From NCBI GenBank assembly GCA_036788195.1, contig DAIQNX010000002.1:62001-126000 (forward strand): 64,000 nt of DNA. The letters run 5' to 3'. Below, one piece after another: positions 24,700 through 32,752 of this stretch (its first letter is position 1; the number at the start of each line of letters is the position of its first letter). The notes below the pieces were generated by a model. It worked only from the letters and a program-made list of their open reading frames with translations. It was not told the DNA's origin and made no database searches. Source of the stretch: CALFXN01 sp937957815. GTDB taxonomy: Bacteria; Synergistota; Synergistia; Synergistales; Aminobacteriaceae. A program made the position numbers and the translations under genes.

Positions 24700-24964
24700 C
24701 AATAATCGGGAACCAGTGGCGATGAAGGGGAAAGTACGGCGAAAGTGACCGGACAGAGAGGAATGCCCAGAGGCTGAAAGGCGTTCCACGCGATCCCGCC
24801 GGAAGACCACCCCGGAGCCGGCGCCGAAACGGACGACTTTCGCCAAGGCGCCGGGGTCCGCCCCTTACAGCGGAGCAAGTGCCGGTGACGAACCGGAAAT
24901 GGAGTGGAACCGCGATACGGCCCACGTCGTCTCCATGGAGCGATGTGGGCCGTATCTTATTTTC
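24700..24964 (+). promoter_or_regulatory. T-box riboswitch controlling thrS (threonine)
   Basis: A tRNA-sensing leader that promotes antitermination when tRNA-Thr is uncharged. Stem I elements are visible: GGAAAGTACGG, the AG-bulge CAGAGAGG and the distal-loop motif AGAGGCTGAAAGGCG. The likely specifier codon is ACC (24806-24808) followed by A. The T-box sequence AGTGGAACCGCG lies at 24903-24914. The terminator is ATACGGCCCAC (24915-24925) pairing with GTGGGCCGTAT (24945-24955), then CTTATTTT. It accounts for essentially the whole 321-bp gap between dut and thrS. Confidence 0.92.
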
Positions 24965-24980
24965 AGGGGGGGGCTCGCAC

Positions 24981-26882
24981 ATGGCACTGGTACGGAACGA
25001 AAAGGGGCAGGCTGCGGAAGCGGGGAAAAAAGCCGGGGAACTTCTCAGGGCTCTCGGAGTCTCTGGAAAACCCGTTGCGGCGAAGTTCGACGGAGCCGCC
25101 GTCGACCTCGAAACCGTTATCGAACGCGAGGGTGTTCTCTCCCCGATATTCGCCGACAGCGAAGAGGGGCTCGATATCATCCGTCATTCGACGGCGCATC
25201 TGATGGCGCAGGCGGTCCAGAACCTGTATCCCGGAACGCATTTCGGAGTCGGGCCGAGCATCAGGGATGGATTCTACTACGATATGGATCTGCCGGCGCC
25301 GATATCGGAGGAAGCGTTCCCGGCGATCGAAGAGGAGATGCGGAGGATCGTGAAGGAACGTCTTCCGATCGATCGCGTCGAGATGCCCCGGAGCGAGGCG
25401 ATCGAATTTTTCAGGAAACGGAGCGATCCATACAAGGTCGAGCTTCTCTCGGATCTCGAAGATGAAGCCGTCTCGCTCTACCGCCAGGGGGATTACGTCG
25501 ATCTCTGCCGGGGACCTCACGTCCCGGACACGTCGTACATTCCCTTCTTCAAGCTCCTCTCGGTCGCGGGGGCCTACTGGCGCGGAAACGAGAAGAACCC
25601 TATGCTCACCCGCGTCTACGGAACGGCTTTTGCCGACAGAAAGGAACTCGACGCGCACCTGAAGCGCCTCGAGGAGGCCAGAAACCGTGACCATCGCAAG
25701 CTGGGCGTCGAACTGGATCTGTTCAGCCTTCAGAGCGAAGGCCCCGGATTCCCGTTCTTTCACCCCAAGGGAATGGTCATCATGAATTCGATCATCGATT
25801 TCTGGCGGAAGATGCATCTGAAAAACGGCTACGCCGAGATCCGGACTCCGCTGATTCTCGACAGGAGCCTCTGGATTCAGTCGGGGCACTGGGACCACTA
25901 TCGGGAGAACATGTATTTCACCGAAATCGACGAACGTCCGTTCGCGGTGAAGCCGATGAATTGTCCCGGGGGAATCCTGGTCTACAAGACGCAGATCAGA
26001 AGCTACCGGGATCTGCCGCTCCGGATGGCCGAACTCGGTATCGTCCATCGTCACGAGCGCTCGGGAGTGCTCCACGGGTTGATGAGGGTCCGCTGCTTCA
26101 CCCAGGACGACGCGCATCTGTACTGCACGCCGGAGACGGTGAAGGGAGAGATCAAGGGCATCATGAACCTGTGCCGCTATATCTACACCGACGTCTTCGG
26201 ATTCCCGTACCATGTGGAATTGTCCACTCGTCCTGAAAATTCCATGGGATCGGAAGAGCAGTGGAACGTCGCCGAAAGCGCGCTCAGGGAGGCACTCGAG
26301 GAATCCGGGACGCCGTTCACGGTCAATCCGGGCGACGGGGCGTTCTACGGTCCGAAGATCGACTTCCACCTCGAAGACTGCATCGGACGGACATGGCAGT
26401 GCGGAACGATTCAGCTCGATTTCCAGATGCCCGAGAAATTCGACCTGAACTATATCGGGTCGGATGGGGCGCAGCATCGTCCGGTCATGCTGCACAGGAC
26501 CATATACGGGAGCCTCGAACGTTTCATGGGGATTCTCATCGAAAACTTCGCGGGCGCGTTCCCGTTCTGGCTCGCTCCGACGCAGGTCAAGCTCCTTCCG
26601 ATCGCTTCCGACTTCTTCCCGTACGCGAAGAAAGTCCAGGAGCTCCTTCTGGAGCACGACATCCGAACCGAAGTCGACGTCCGTGACGAGAAGCTCGGCA
26701 AGAAAATACGGGACGCCCAGGTTCTGAAGATGCCCTATATGGTCGTCATCGGAGAGAAAGAGGTCGCGAACGGGGCGGTCGCTCCGCGATGCAGGACGAA
26801 GGGAGATTTGGGGAGCATGTCGATCGACGACTTGATCTCCCTTCTGGACAGCGAATACAGGCCGGAAATCAGGAGAGTGTGA
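24981..26882 (+). CDS. thrS: Threonyl-tRNA synthetase
   Basis: A 633-residue class II synthetase. In order: a TGS domain (about 1-60), the second editing domain with RHSTAHLMAQAV and DLCRGPHVPDTSY, and the catalytic core with the zinc cysteine in KPMNCPGG and motif 2 RHERSGVLHGLMRVR. The C-terminal anticodon-binding domain begins near LAPTQVKLLPI. I chose ATG 24981, 17 bases past the T-box terminator; longer starts would fall inside the riboswitch. GGGGGGG upstream serves as a poor but usable ribosome-binding site. Confidence 0.97.
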   Translation: MALVRNEKGQAAEAGKKAGELLRALGVSGKPVAAKFDGAAVDLETVIEREGVLSPIFADSEEGLDIIRHSTAHLMAQAVQNLYPGTHFGVGPSIRDGFYYDMDLPAPISEEAFPAIEEEMRRIVKERLPIDRVEMPRSEAIEFFRKRSDPYKVELLSDLEDEAVSLYRQGDYVDLCRGPHVPDTSYIPFFKLLSVAGAYWRGNEKNPMLTRVYGTAFADRKELDAHLKRLEEARNRDHRKLGVELDLFSLQSEGPGFPFFHPKGMVIMNSIIDFWRKMHLKNGYAEIRTPLILDRSLWIQSGHWDHYRENMYFTEIDERPFAVKPMNCPGGILVYKTQIRSYRDLPLRMAELGIVHRHERSGVLHGLMRVRCFTQDDAHLYCTPETVKGEIKGIMNLCRYIYTDVFGFPYHVELSTRPENSMGSEEQWNVAESALREALEESGTPFTVNPGDGAFYGPKIDFHLEDCIGRTWQCGTIQLDFQMPEKFDLNYIGSDGAQHRPVMLHRTIYGSLERFMGILIENFAGAFPFWLAPTQVKLLPIASDFFPYAKKVQELLLEHDIRTEVDVRDEKLGKKIRDAQVLKMPYMVVIGEKEVANGAVAPRCRTKGDLGSMSIDDLISLLDSEYRPEIRRV

Positions 26883-26948
26883 TACCGGCGACGGTGCGGT
26901 GTCGCATGACCCGGGAGAAGCATGTGGCGCCGAATCTCGGGAACTCCG

Positions 26949-26977
26949 TTGCGCGGAGTGCGCAAGTATGATATAGT
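26949..26977 (+). promoter_or_regulatory. Promoter of infC-rpmI-rplT with extended -10
   Basis: TTGCGC (26949-26954), 17-base spacer ending TGA, TATAGT (26972-26977). The -10 element is identical to that of rpmH. Confidence 0.6.
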
Positions 26978-26983
26978 CTTTTA

Positions 26984-27115
26984 GCAAGTAGGGGGACCGC
27001 CCTCTCACCTGTCGGCTTTCGTGTCGAACGGGTCAAGGCCAAGTGAAATCGAGTATTCTTGACGGGCCGGCGGTCGTATGACTCCGGCCCTTATATTATG
27101 TGGAGGTGAGGCACA
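26984..27115 (+). promoter_or_regulatory. infC leader with attenuator-like hairpin (possible L20 leader)
   Basis: A leader of about 130 bases precedes infC. GGGCCGG (27064-27070) pairs with CCGGCCC (27084-27090), followed by TTATATTAT. This looks like a leaky terminator just before the infC ribosome-binding site GGAGGTGAG (27102-27110). In Bacillus the infC-rpmI-rplT operon is controlled by L20 through such premature termination. That mechanism is inferred here, not shown. Confidence 0.5.
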
Positions 27116-27769
27116 ATAGTCGCGCAAAAGGCCGACGATGAACCGAGGATCAATGAGGAGATTACCTGCCCCGACGTTCTGCTCATAGACGAAAAGGGTG
27201 TGAAGCTCGGTGTTGTTCCGACGAAAGAAGCGATCCTTCTGGCGGAGCAGAGGAGCCTCGATCTTGTCGAGGTCGCCCCGCTCGCCAAGCCGCCGGTATG
27301 TCGTATCCTCGACTACGGGAAATACAAATACCAGATGCAGAAGAAGGAAAAAGACGCCCGGAAGAAGCAGAAGGTGCAGACCCTCAAGGAAATGAAGATG
27401 CGTCCTAAGATCGATGATCACGACTACGATTTCAAGGTCAGGGCGATCAGGAGTTTTCTTGAGGATGGGCATCGGGTGAAAGTTTCGGTTTTCTTCCGGG
27501 GACGGGAAATGGCCTTTCTGGATAAGGGGCGCGAGGTCCTGAACCGCGTGATGCTCGCCTGCGAGGGGCTGGGCAAGAGCGAGGGCGACCCCCGGATGGA
27601 GGGGCGGTATATGCGGATCATGATGACTCCGATTCCTCAGGTAAAGCCGAAGACCTTGAAGAACGACAGGACTCCCGAATCGGCGAAGACGCCGGAAGAC
27701 AAAACCGTTTCGTCTGCGGCCGAGGCGGGGGCAAGCGCCGCTGTCACAGAATCGACGACCGGTGACTAG
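27116..27769 (+). CDS. infC: Translation initiation factor IF-3
   Basis: A 217-residue IF-3 that binds the 30S subunit and proofreads initiation. The conserved N-terminus PRINEEITCPDVLLIDEKG must be included, yet an in-frame TGA at 27107-27109 limits the start to a few codons: GGC ACA ATA GTC. Only ATA 27116 is start-like, and GGAGGTGAG lies 5-7 bases upstream. Rare starts let IF-3 repress its own synthesis; AUU is usual. The C-terminal domain (KVSVFFRGREMAF) is normal and is followed by a roughly 40-residue Ala/Thr/Glu-rich tail. Confidence 0.93.
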   Translation: MVAQKADDEPRINEEITCPDVLLIDEKGVKLGVVPTKEAILLAEQRSLDLVEVAPLAKPPVCRILDYGKYKYQMQKKEKDARKKQKVQTLKEMKMRPKIDDHDYDFKVRAIRSFLEDGHRVKVSVFFRGREMAFLDKGREVLNRVMLACEGLGKSEGDPRMEGRYMRIMMTPIPQVKPKTLKNDRTPESAKTPEDKTVSSAAEAGASAAVTESTTGD

Positions 27770-27795
27770 GCGCGAAGAAACGACGTCGTGACACG

Positions 27796-27824
27796 CCTGC
27801 CGCGTTAGCGGCGGGCTTTCTCTT
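27796..27824 (+). terminator. Hairpin between infC and rpmI
   Basis: CCTGCCGC (27796-27803), GTTA loop, GCGGCGGG (27808-27815), then CTTTCTCTT. It resembles a weak intrinsic terminator inside the operon and may set the ratio of IF-3 to L35/L20, or be part of an L20 control site. Confidence 0.5.
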
Positions 27825-27856
27825 GTGCGTACAATAGCAGGAAGGAGGAGACGGAA

Positions 27857-28054
27857 ATGCCCAAAATGAAAACCCACTCGGGCACGAAAAAGCGGTTTTC
27901 GATGACGGGAACCGGCAAAGTGGCCTATCGCAAGAACGGACGCGGGCACCTTTTGACGTCGAAGAGCACCAGAAGGCGGCGGCAGCTTCGTATGACGGGA
28001 TATGTTTCGCATAGCCTCGAAGGCGCGATGAAGAAGCTTCTACCATATGCTTAG
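27857..28054 (+). CDS. rpmI: 50S ribosomal protein L35
   Basis: A 65-residue basic protein of the large subunit. PKMKTHSGTKKRFSMTGTGK and the HLLTSKSTRRRRQLR stretch are typical of L35. AGGAGGAGACGG precedes the ATG. It is the middle gene of the classical infC-rpmI-rplT operon. Confidence 0.98.
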   Translation: MPKMKTHSGTKKRFSMTGTGKVAYRKNGRGHLLTSKSTRRRRQLRMTGYVSHSLEGAMKKLLPYA

Positions 28055-28093
28055 AAGTTGAAATAATCCAGTACGACAGAGAGGTGACATGCC

Positions 28094-28453
28094 ATGCCCC
28101 GCGTCAAGGGCGGCAGTGTAAGCGATAAAAAGCGGAAAAAGTTGTTTGCGATAACCAAGGGATATTTCGGGCTGAAGAAACACACGTACCGTATGGCCCG
28201 TCAGCAATACCTCAAATCTCTCTCCCGAGCCTACAACGACCGCAAACGGAAGAAGCGGGATTTTCGCCGTCTCTGGATCACGAGAATCAATGCGGCTGCG
28301 CGTATGAACGGGATGTCCTACAGCTTTTTCATGAACGGGCTCAAGAAGGCCGGTATCGAAATCAACCGGAAGATGCTGTCCGAACTTGCCATCAACGATA
28401 TGGCAGCGTTCGAAAATCTCGCCGCGAAAGTGCGCGCGTCTTCGGGGCAGTAA
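28094..28453 (+). CDS. rplT: 50S ribosomal protein L20
   Basis: A 119-residue 23S rRNA-binding assembly protein that doubles as translational or transcriptional repressor of its operon in studied bacteria. PRVKGG, TKGYFGLKKHTYRMARQQ and LWITRINAAARMNGMSYS are diagnostic. GAGAGGTGACATGCC precedes the ATG. Confidence 0.98.
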   Translation: MPRVKGGSVSDKKRKKLFAITKGYFGLKKHTYRMARQQYLKSLSRAYNDRKRKKRDFRRLWITRINAAARMNGMSYSFFMNGLKKAGIEINRKMLSELAINDMAAFENLAAKVRASSGQ

Positions 28454-28469
28454 GTTACGGAAAATACGA

Positions 28470-28499
28470 CGTCTCCCGAGATCGAGAGAACGTTTTTTT
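28470..28499 (+). terminator. First terminator-like hairpin after rplT
   Basis: An imperfect stem (ACGTCTC against GAGAGAACGT, with a small bulge) is followed by seven T's at 28493-28499. Confidence 0.55.
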
Positions 28500-28501
28500 G
28501 C

Positions 28502-28539
28502 GGGTTCCTGTCGGGTGTCCTGATAGGAACCCTTCTCTT
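28502..28539 (+). terminator. Second terminator after rplT
   Basis: GGGTTCCT (28502-28509) pairs with AGGAACCC (28525-28532), followed by TTCTCTTA. Together with the preceding hairpin it forms a tandem terminator. The remainder of the 273-bp gap holds the pheS promoter and leader. Confidence 0.6.
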
Positions 28540-28605
28540 ATGGCACGGAGGTCGCTCCGGAACTGTTTTTCCGTCTTGCCGACAGGAAAGATTCCGGTCG
28601 TTTTA

Positions 28606-28634
28606 TTGATGTTCCGGGTGAGAGTTGGTATTCT
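28606..28634 (+). promoter_or_regulatory. Promoter of pheST with extended -10
   Basis: TTGATG (28606-28611), 17-base spacer ending TGG, TATTCT (28629-28634). The leader of about 85 bases before pheS shows small hairpins but no T-box motif. Confidence 0.55.
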
Positions 28635-28726
28635 AACCCTCGTATGCGGCGTTTCCCTGTCAGGGGCACGCCTAATAGTTACGTTCGTATTCAGCACGAA
28701 AGTGCCAGGGAGGGGGATAGAAGTAT

Positions 28727-29773
28727 ATGACGGACCTGGAAATTCATATTCGGGGTATTCGTTCGTCTTTTTCCGGAGAAATCGATTCGGTTGCCGGACT
28801 CGAAGATCTTGATTCCCTGAGAGTCCGCTTTCTCGGAAAAAAAGGGGCGGTTACGGCGCTCCTGAAAAGTCTCGGAACTCTGCCGTCGGAGAGCCGGCCG
28901 CAGGCGGGACAGCTTGTCAATGTCCTTCGCGACGAGCTCGAGGAGCGTCTGCAGGCGCATCGGCACGTTCTTGAAGAAAGGGAGCTCGACCGGGTTGAGA
29001 GAGAAGATCGCGTCGATGTCACGTTTCCGTCGAGAGGACGCGACTGCGGCGGATTCCATCCTGTGGTCGAAACGGAGCGCCAGATCGTCGAAATCATGTC
29101 CGGTCTCGGCTTCTCCGTCGCTCTCGGTCCGGAGGTCGAGGAAGATTTCTACAATTTCGAAGCCCTGAATATCCCCCCGTCCCATCCGGCGAGAGACATG
29201 CAGGATTCGTTCTATTTCCCCGACGGAAGAGTCCTCCGGACGCACACGTCTCCCGTCGAGGTGCGCGCGATGCGTGCGCACGGCGCACCGATCAGGATCG
29301 TCGTCCCTGGAAAGGTGTACCGCAGAGACAGCGACCCCACGCATTCGCCGATGTTCCATCAGCTCGAGGGGCTGATGGTCGATACCGACGTTTCCATCGC
29401 GGATCTCAAGGGATGCCTTGGTGCCCTGATGAATGCCTTCTTTGACCGCCCGCTCGCCGCCCGTTACCGCGGCAGTTATTTCCCATTCACGGAACCTTCG
29501 ATGGAGCTCGATATCGAGTGTATCGAATGTTCCGGACGGAACCCGTCCTGCCGGATCTGCAAGGGAACGGGATGGCTCGAAGTGGCCGGGCTCGGCATGA
29601 CTCATCCCGACGTATTGAGGGCGGGCGGCGTCGACCCGGAACGATACACGGGATTCGCGTGGGGTATGGGGCTCGATCGGATGGCGATGCTGAAATACGG
29701 ACTTACGGACCTCAGGGTTCTCTTCGAAGGAAATGTGCCGTATCTCCTTTCCGGGAGGAATCGTACATGCTAG
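28727..29773 (+). CDS. pheS: Phenylalanyl-tRNA synthetase alpha subunit
   Basis: A 348-residue catalytic subunit of the (alpha-beta)2 enzyme. The N-terminal coiled coil (residues 1-85) binds tRNA. Class II motifs include GFHPVVETERQIVEIM, RTHTSPVEVRAM, FHQLEGLMVD and FAWGMGLDRMAML. An insertion near residue 265 carries four cysteines (CIECSGRNPSCRICKGTGW), a zinc-ribbon-like variant known in some PheS proteins. The start ATG has GGGAGGGGG about 10 bases upstream. The gene ends 7 bases inside pheT. Confidence 0.97.
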   Translation: MTDLEIHIRGIRSSFSGEIDSVAGLEDLDSLRVRFLGKKGAVTALLKSLGTLPSESRPQAGQLVNVLRDELEERLQAHRHVLEERELDRVEREDRVDVTFPSRGRDCGGFHPVVETERQIVEIMSGLGFSVALGPEVEEDFYNFEALNIPPSHPARDMQDSFYFPDGRVLRTHTSPVEVRAMRAHGAPIRIVVPGKVYRRDSDPTHSPMFHQLEGLMVDTDVSIADLKGCLGALMNAFFDRPLAARYRGSYFPFTEPSMELDIECIECSGRNPSCRICKGTGWLEVAGLGMTHPDVLRAGGVDPERYTGFAWGMGLDRMAMLKYGLTDLRVLFEGNVPYLLSGRNRTC

Positions 29774-32160
29774 TATCCTGGAATATCCTGAAAACACTCG
29801 TCCGATGCAGCTCGGATGTCGCGAGCGTGTGCGAACGCCTGACAGAAACCGGAAGTGAAGTAGAGTCGGTCTCCAGACCTGGAGAAAAGCTCTCGAACAT
29901 CAGGGTCGCAAGAATCCGTGAGATCGAAGTTCATCCGACGAAATCCTCGCTTTTCGTGGCGACGCTCGACCTCGGAGGAACGGAAGCGCAATGTGTCACC
30001 GCGGCGACAAATCTCTCGCGCGGTGACGTCATCGCCTATGCCGCCCCGGGTGCGTCGATATTCGATGGCACTGTCATGGGGGTGCGGGATTTCGACGGTG
30101 TGGAAAGCCGCGGAATGATGCTTTCCGCAGAAGAGCTCGGCATTCCCGAGGTTGGTCTCGAATTCGGAATCCTTCGGCTTCCCGGAGATGCTCCGGTTGG
30201 TGGAGACGCTGTATCCTACCTCGGGCTCGACGATGCGATTCTGGATCTTTCCATAACGCCGAACAGAGGAGACCTTCTGAGCCATATCGGCGTCGCGCGG
30301 GAGATTTACGCCCTTTTCGATGACGCAATCTTCACGGCACCGAGGATCGAGCAAAGGGAAAAAAGCGGGGAGTGGCCCATCCCCTTCAAGGGCGTTTCCA
30401 TTGAGGATGACGGATGTCCCGGATACTCGCTCGGCCTGATACGGGATGTCAGGATCGCACCGTCGCCGATCGACATTCGCGTTGCGCTCACGCTCCTCGG
30501 AATGCGTCCGATTTCGAACATCGTGGACGCGACGAACTATTGCATGCTTCTTCTCGGCCAGCCGCAGCACGCGTTCGATCTCGACACGCTGCGTGACCGT
30601 GAAATCACGGTTCGCGCGGCGCGGGATTCGGAGCGGATCATGACGCTCGACGGCAGGATGCGGACGTTGACCCCATCGGATCTTCTGATCACGAGTGGCG
30701 GCGTCGCCATCGGCGTTGCCGGCGTCATGGGTGGCGGGGACACGGAGATCAGCGACAGGACGAAGAATGTCGCGCTTGAGTGTGCGAGCTTCGTCTCCCA
30801 GCGGGTGAGCACGACATCGCGTCGACTTGGCATCAGGAGTGAAGCCGCGTATCGATACGCCAGAGGCGTCGATCCGGAGTTGGCCGATCCGGCGATTTCC
30901 TTCACGTTGTCGCTGGTTGAATCGTGGAATGCAGGGAACGCGTGCCCCGTTATCGTCAGAGCCGATTCGGGGAAACGTATCCCGCGAAAAGTCCGGCTGA
31001 CGAAGGAAAAGATGTGGACGATTCTTCACTGGAACGATCTTGAGGAGACCGCAAGGATTCTTGGCCGCCTCGGAATCCGTCGCTTTGAGTCGGGCGGAGA
31101 AAACGACACCTATGAAATTCCCTCGTACAGGGCGGACATCTCCATTCAGGAAGACCTGGTCGAGGAAGTCGCCAGAATCCGCGGGTACAACGATATGCCG
31201 TCCCGTCTGCCGCAGACGTTTCACGAGCGCGGGGATGCCGGAGCCATCACGAAGATGCGGTTCGACCTTCGTTCGTTCGCGATCGGCAGGGGGTATGTCG
31301 AGGTCGTGACCTATGCGTTCGTCTCCCCGGAGTCTTTGGCGAGGCTTCGATTCGTTCCCGGGGATGCGCGCGGAAATCCGATGAAGCTCGCGAACCCGAT
31401 CAGCTCCGACCAGTCCGCCATGCGGACGACGCTTCTTCCGGGGCTTATGAACGCTCTTTCGAAGAGTATCTCGTCCGGCTGGAGGGACCCGGTCCGGATC
31501 TTCGAACAGGGGCGCGTCTTTCTCGGTGAGGGTGCGGCCATGGAGGAGCGGGAGCGCTTCGCCGGACTCGTTTTCCCTGGAAGGGATTTCAGGAGCCCGT
31601 ACGGGTCGGGGGAAAACGAAGATTTCTTCACGGTCAAGGGGGATGTCGCGGCGCTTCTGTCGAGCCGCGGACGCGAAGCTGAGTTCCGTCAGGGGAGCGA
31701 ACCCTTCGGCCACGCGGGACAAACGGCCGATATCATCCTGGACGGTGAGAGGATCGGCTATCTCGCGCGTCTCAAACCCGCCATAGAGCGGGAGCTGGAT
31801 TTCGGAGCTCCGGTGTACGCGTTCGAGTTCGAGTGTGCGCCTCTTGTCGAAAAACGCAGAATTTCCTATTCGGAGATACCGGCATACCCTTCGGTGTACC
31901 GGGACGTCTCGGTTCTCGTTCCATGCACGGAGTCAGTCGCGGCTGTCACCGAAGGGATCCGCGAAAGCGCGGGGGCGTTGCTCCGGGATCTCAGGCTTTT
32001 CGACGTCTATCATGGAAAGGGTATTCCCGAAGGCGTTCGCAGCCTTGCGTTCTCTCTTTCCTACAGAGATGCGGCGAAGACTCTGACCGAAGGGGAAGTC
32101 GACTGTGTGAATGACAGGGTCCGTGCGGATCTTGAGAAAAAAGGATATATTCTGCGATAA
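29767..32160 (+). CDS. pheT: Phenylalanyl-tRNA synthetase beta subunit
   Basis: A 797-residue beta subunit. In order: an EMAP-II-like tRNA-binding domain (about 40-150), the B3/B4 editing domain (GMRPISNIVDATNYCMLLLG, FDLDTL), B5 (PSYRADISIQEDLVEEVARI), the catalytic-like core and a C-terminal ferredoxin-fold anticodon domain (YPSVYRDVSVLV, FSLSYRDAAKTLTEGEV). ATG 29767 with CGGGAGGAA overlaps pheS by 7 bases, so subunit synthesis is coupled. Confidence 0.97.
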   Translation: MLVSWNILKTLVRCSSDVASVCERLTETGSEVESVSRPGEKLSNIRVARIREIEVHPTKSSLFVATLDLGGTEAQCVTAATNLSRGDVIAYAAPGASIFDGTVMGVRDFDGVESRGMMLSAEELGIPEVGLEFGILRLPGDAPVGGDAVSYLGLDDAILDLSITPNRGDLLSHIGVAREIYALFDDAIFTAPRIEQREKSGEWPIPFKGVSIEDDGCPGYSLGLIRDVRIAPSPIDIRVALTLLGMRPISNIVDATNYCMLLLGQPQHAFDLDTLRDREITVRAARDSERIMTLDGRMRTLTPSDLLITSGGVAIGVAGVMGGGDTEISDRTKNVALECASFVSQRVSTTSRRLGIRSEAAYRYARGVDPELADPAISFTLSLVESWNAGNACPVIVRADSGKRIPRKVRLTKEKMWTILHWNDLEETARILGRLGIRRFESGGENDTYEIPSYRADISIQEDLVEEVARIRGYNDMPSRLPQTFHERGDAGAITKMRFDLRSFAIGRGYVEVVTYAFVSPESLARLRFVPGDARGNPMKLANPISSDQSAMRTTLLPGLMNALSKSISSGWRDPVRIFEQGRVFLGEGAAMEERERFAGLVFPGRDFRSPYGSGENEDFFTVKGDVAALLSSRGREAEFRQGSEPFGHAGQTADIILDGERIGYLARLKPAIERELDFGAPVYAFEFECAPLVEKRRISYSEIPAYPSVYRDVSVLVPCTESVAAVTEGIRESAGALLRDLRLFDVYHGKGIPEGVRSLAFSLSYRDAAKTLTEGEVDCVNDRVRADLEKKGYILR

Positions 32161-32194
32161 GCGTGGCCAGTATCCGAAAAGGAGATGACGGGAA

Positions 32195-32500
32195 ATGGTT
32201 TCTTTCTCTCAGATCGAAAGCGTCACCGACAGACTTACCGAATACATCCGCTCGCTCCAGCAGGAACGCGATCGTCTTCGTACGGAACTGAACGACCTCC
32301 GGACGAAACTTTCGGAAAAGGACCTTGAACGTATCCGTGAAAGCAAGGAACGCGAGAGGATTTCCGAAGCTCTCGAGCGGGAGAAGATGGCTTTCCAGAA
32401 AGAGCGGACGCAACTTGAATCCCAGGTCAAGGCGGTTTGCGAAAAGCTTGGCGCACTCCTGCCGCAGCAATCGAACGCCGCCGAGACGAAGAAGCCGTAG
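32195..32500 (+). CDS. Small coiled-coil protein, ZapB-like in form
   Basis: A 101-residue protein made almost entirely of a charged coiled coil (about residues 5-90), rich in Glu, Arg, Leu and Lys, with no membrane segment or enzymatic motif. AAAAGGAGATGACGGGAA precedes the ATG. It sits 12 bases ahead of zapA, so a role in Z-ring assembly is a reasonable guess by analogy with ZapB. The resemblance is in size, composition and context, not in any specific motif. Coding seems secure because the reading frame, start and spacing all fit. Confidence 0.75.
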   Translation: MVSFSQIESVTDRLTEYIRSLQQERDRLRTELNDLRTKLSEKDLERIRESKERERISEALEREKMAFQKERTQLESQVKAVCEKLGALLPQQSNAAETKKP

Positions 32501-32512
32501 GCGTGACATCCC

Positions 32513-32752
32513 ATGCGGGATGTAAGTATCAAGATCGGGAAAAAATCGTACACGTTGCAGACATCTCTTGATCAGGAGAGCCTGGATCGCGTCCGCGCGA
32601 TCATTGCGGGCGCGGCCGAAGAAATTCCGGGTGCTCCTGATCAGGAGCTTCTCCTCGTTCTTTCCTGTCTGCAGCTTGCATATTTTGTCGATCACACCCT
32701 CGAACGTCTCGAGGCGATCCTTCGCGATCAGGAACCGGGCACGGTCGCATGA
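32513..32752 (+). CDS. zapA: Cell division protein ZapA
   Basis: A 79-residue ZapA family protein that crosslinks FtsZ filaments at midcell. The N-terminal beta segment VSIKIGKKSYTLQTSLDQES and the following helix with VRAIIAGAAEEI fit the family, as does the C-terminal helix LQLAYFVDHTLERLEAI. The ribosome-binding site is weak (12-base gap after the upstream gene), suggesting coupled translation. The stop overlaps the cvpA start by 4 bases. Confidence 0.85.
   Translation: MRDVSIKIGKKSYTLQTSLDQESLDRVRAIIAGAAEEIPGAPDQELLLVLSCLQLAYFVDHTLERLEAILRDQEPGTVA

Noticed and set aside
24963..27008. Long open frame antisense to thrS
   Set aside because: Same reasoning; it would also read through the infC promoter region.
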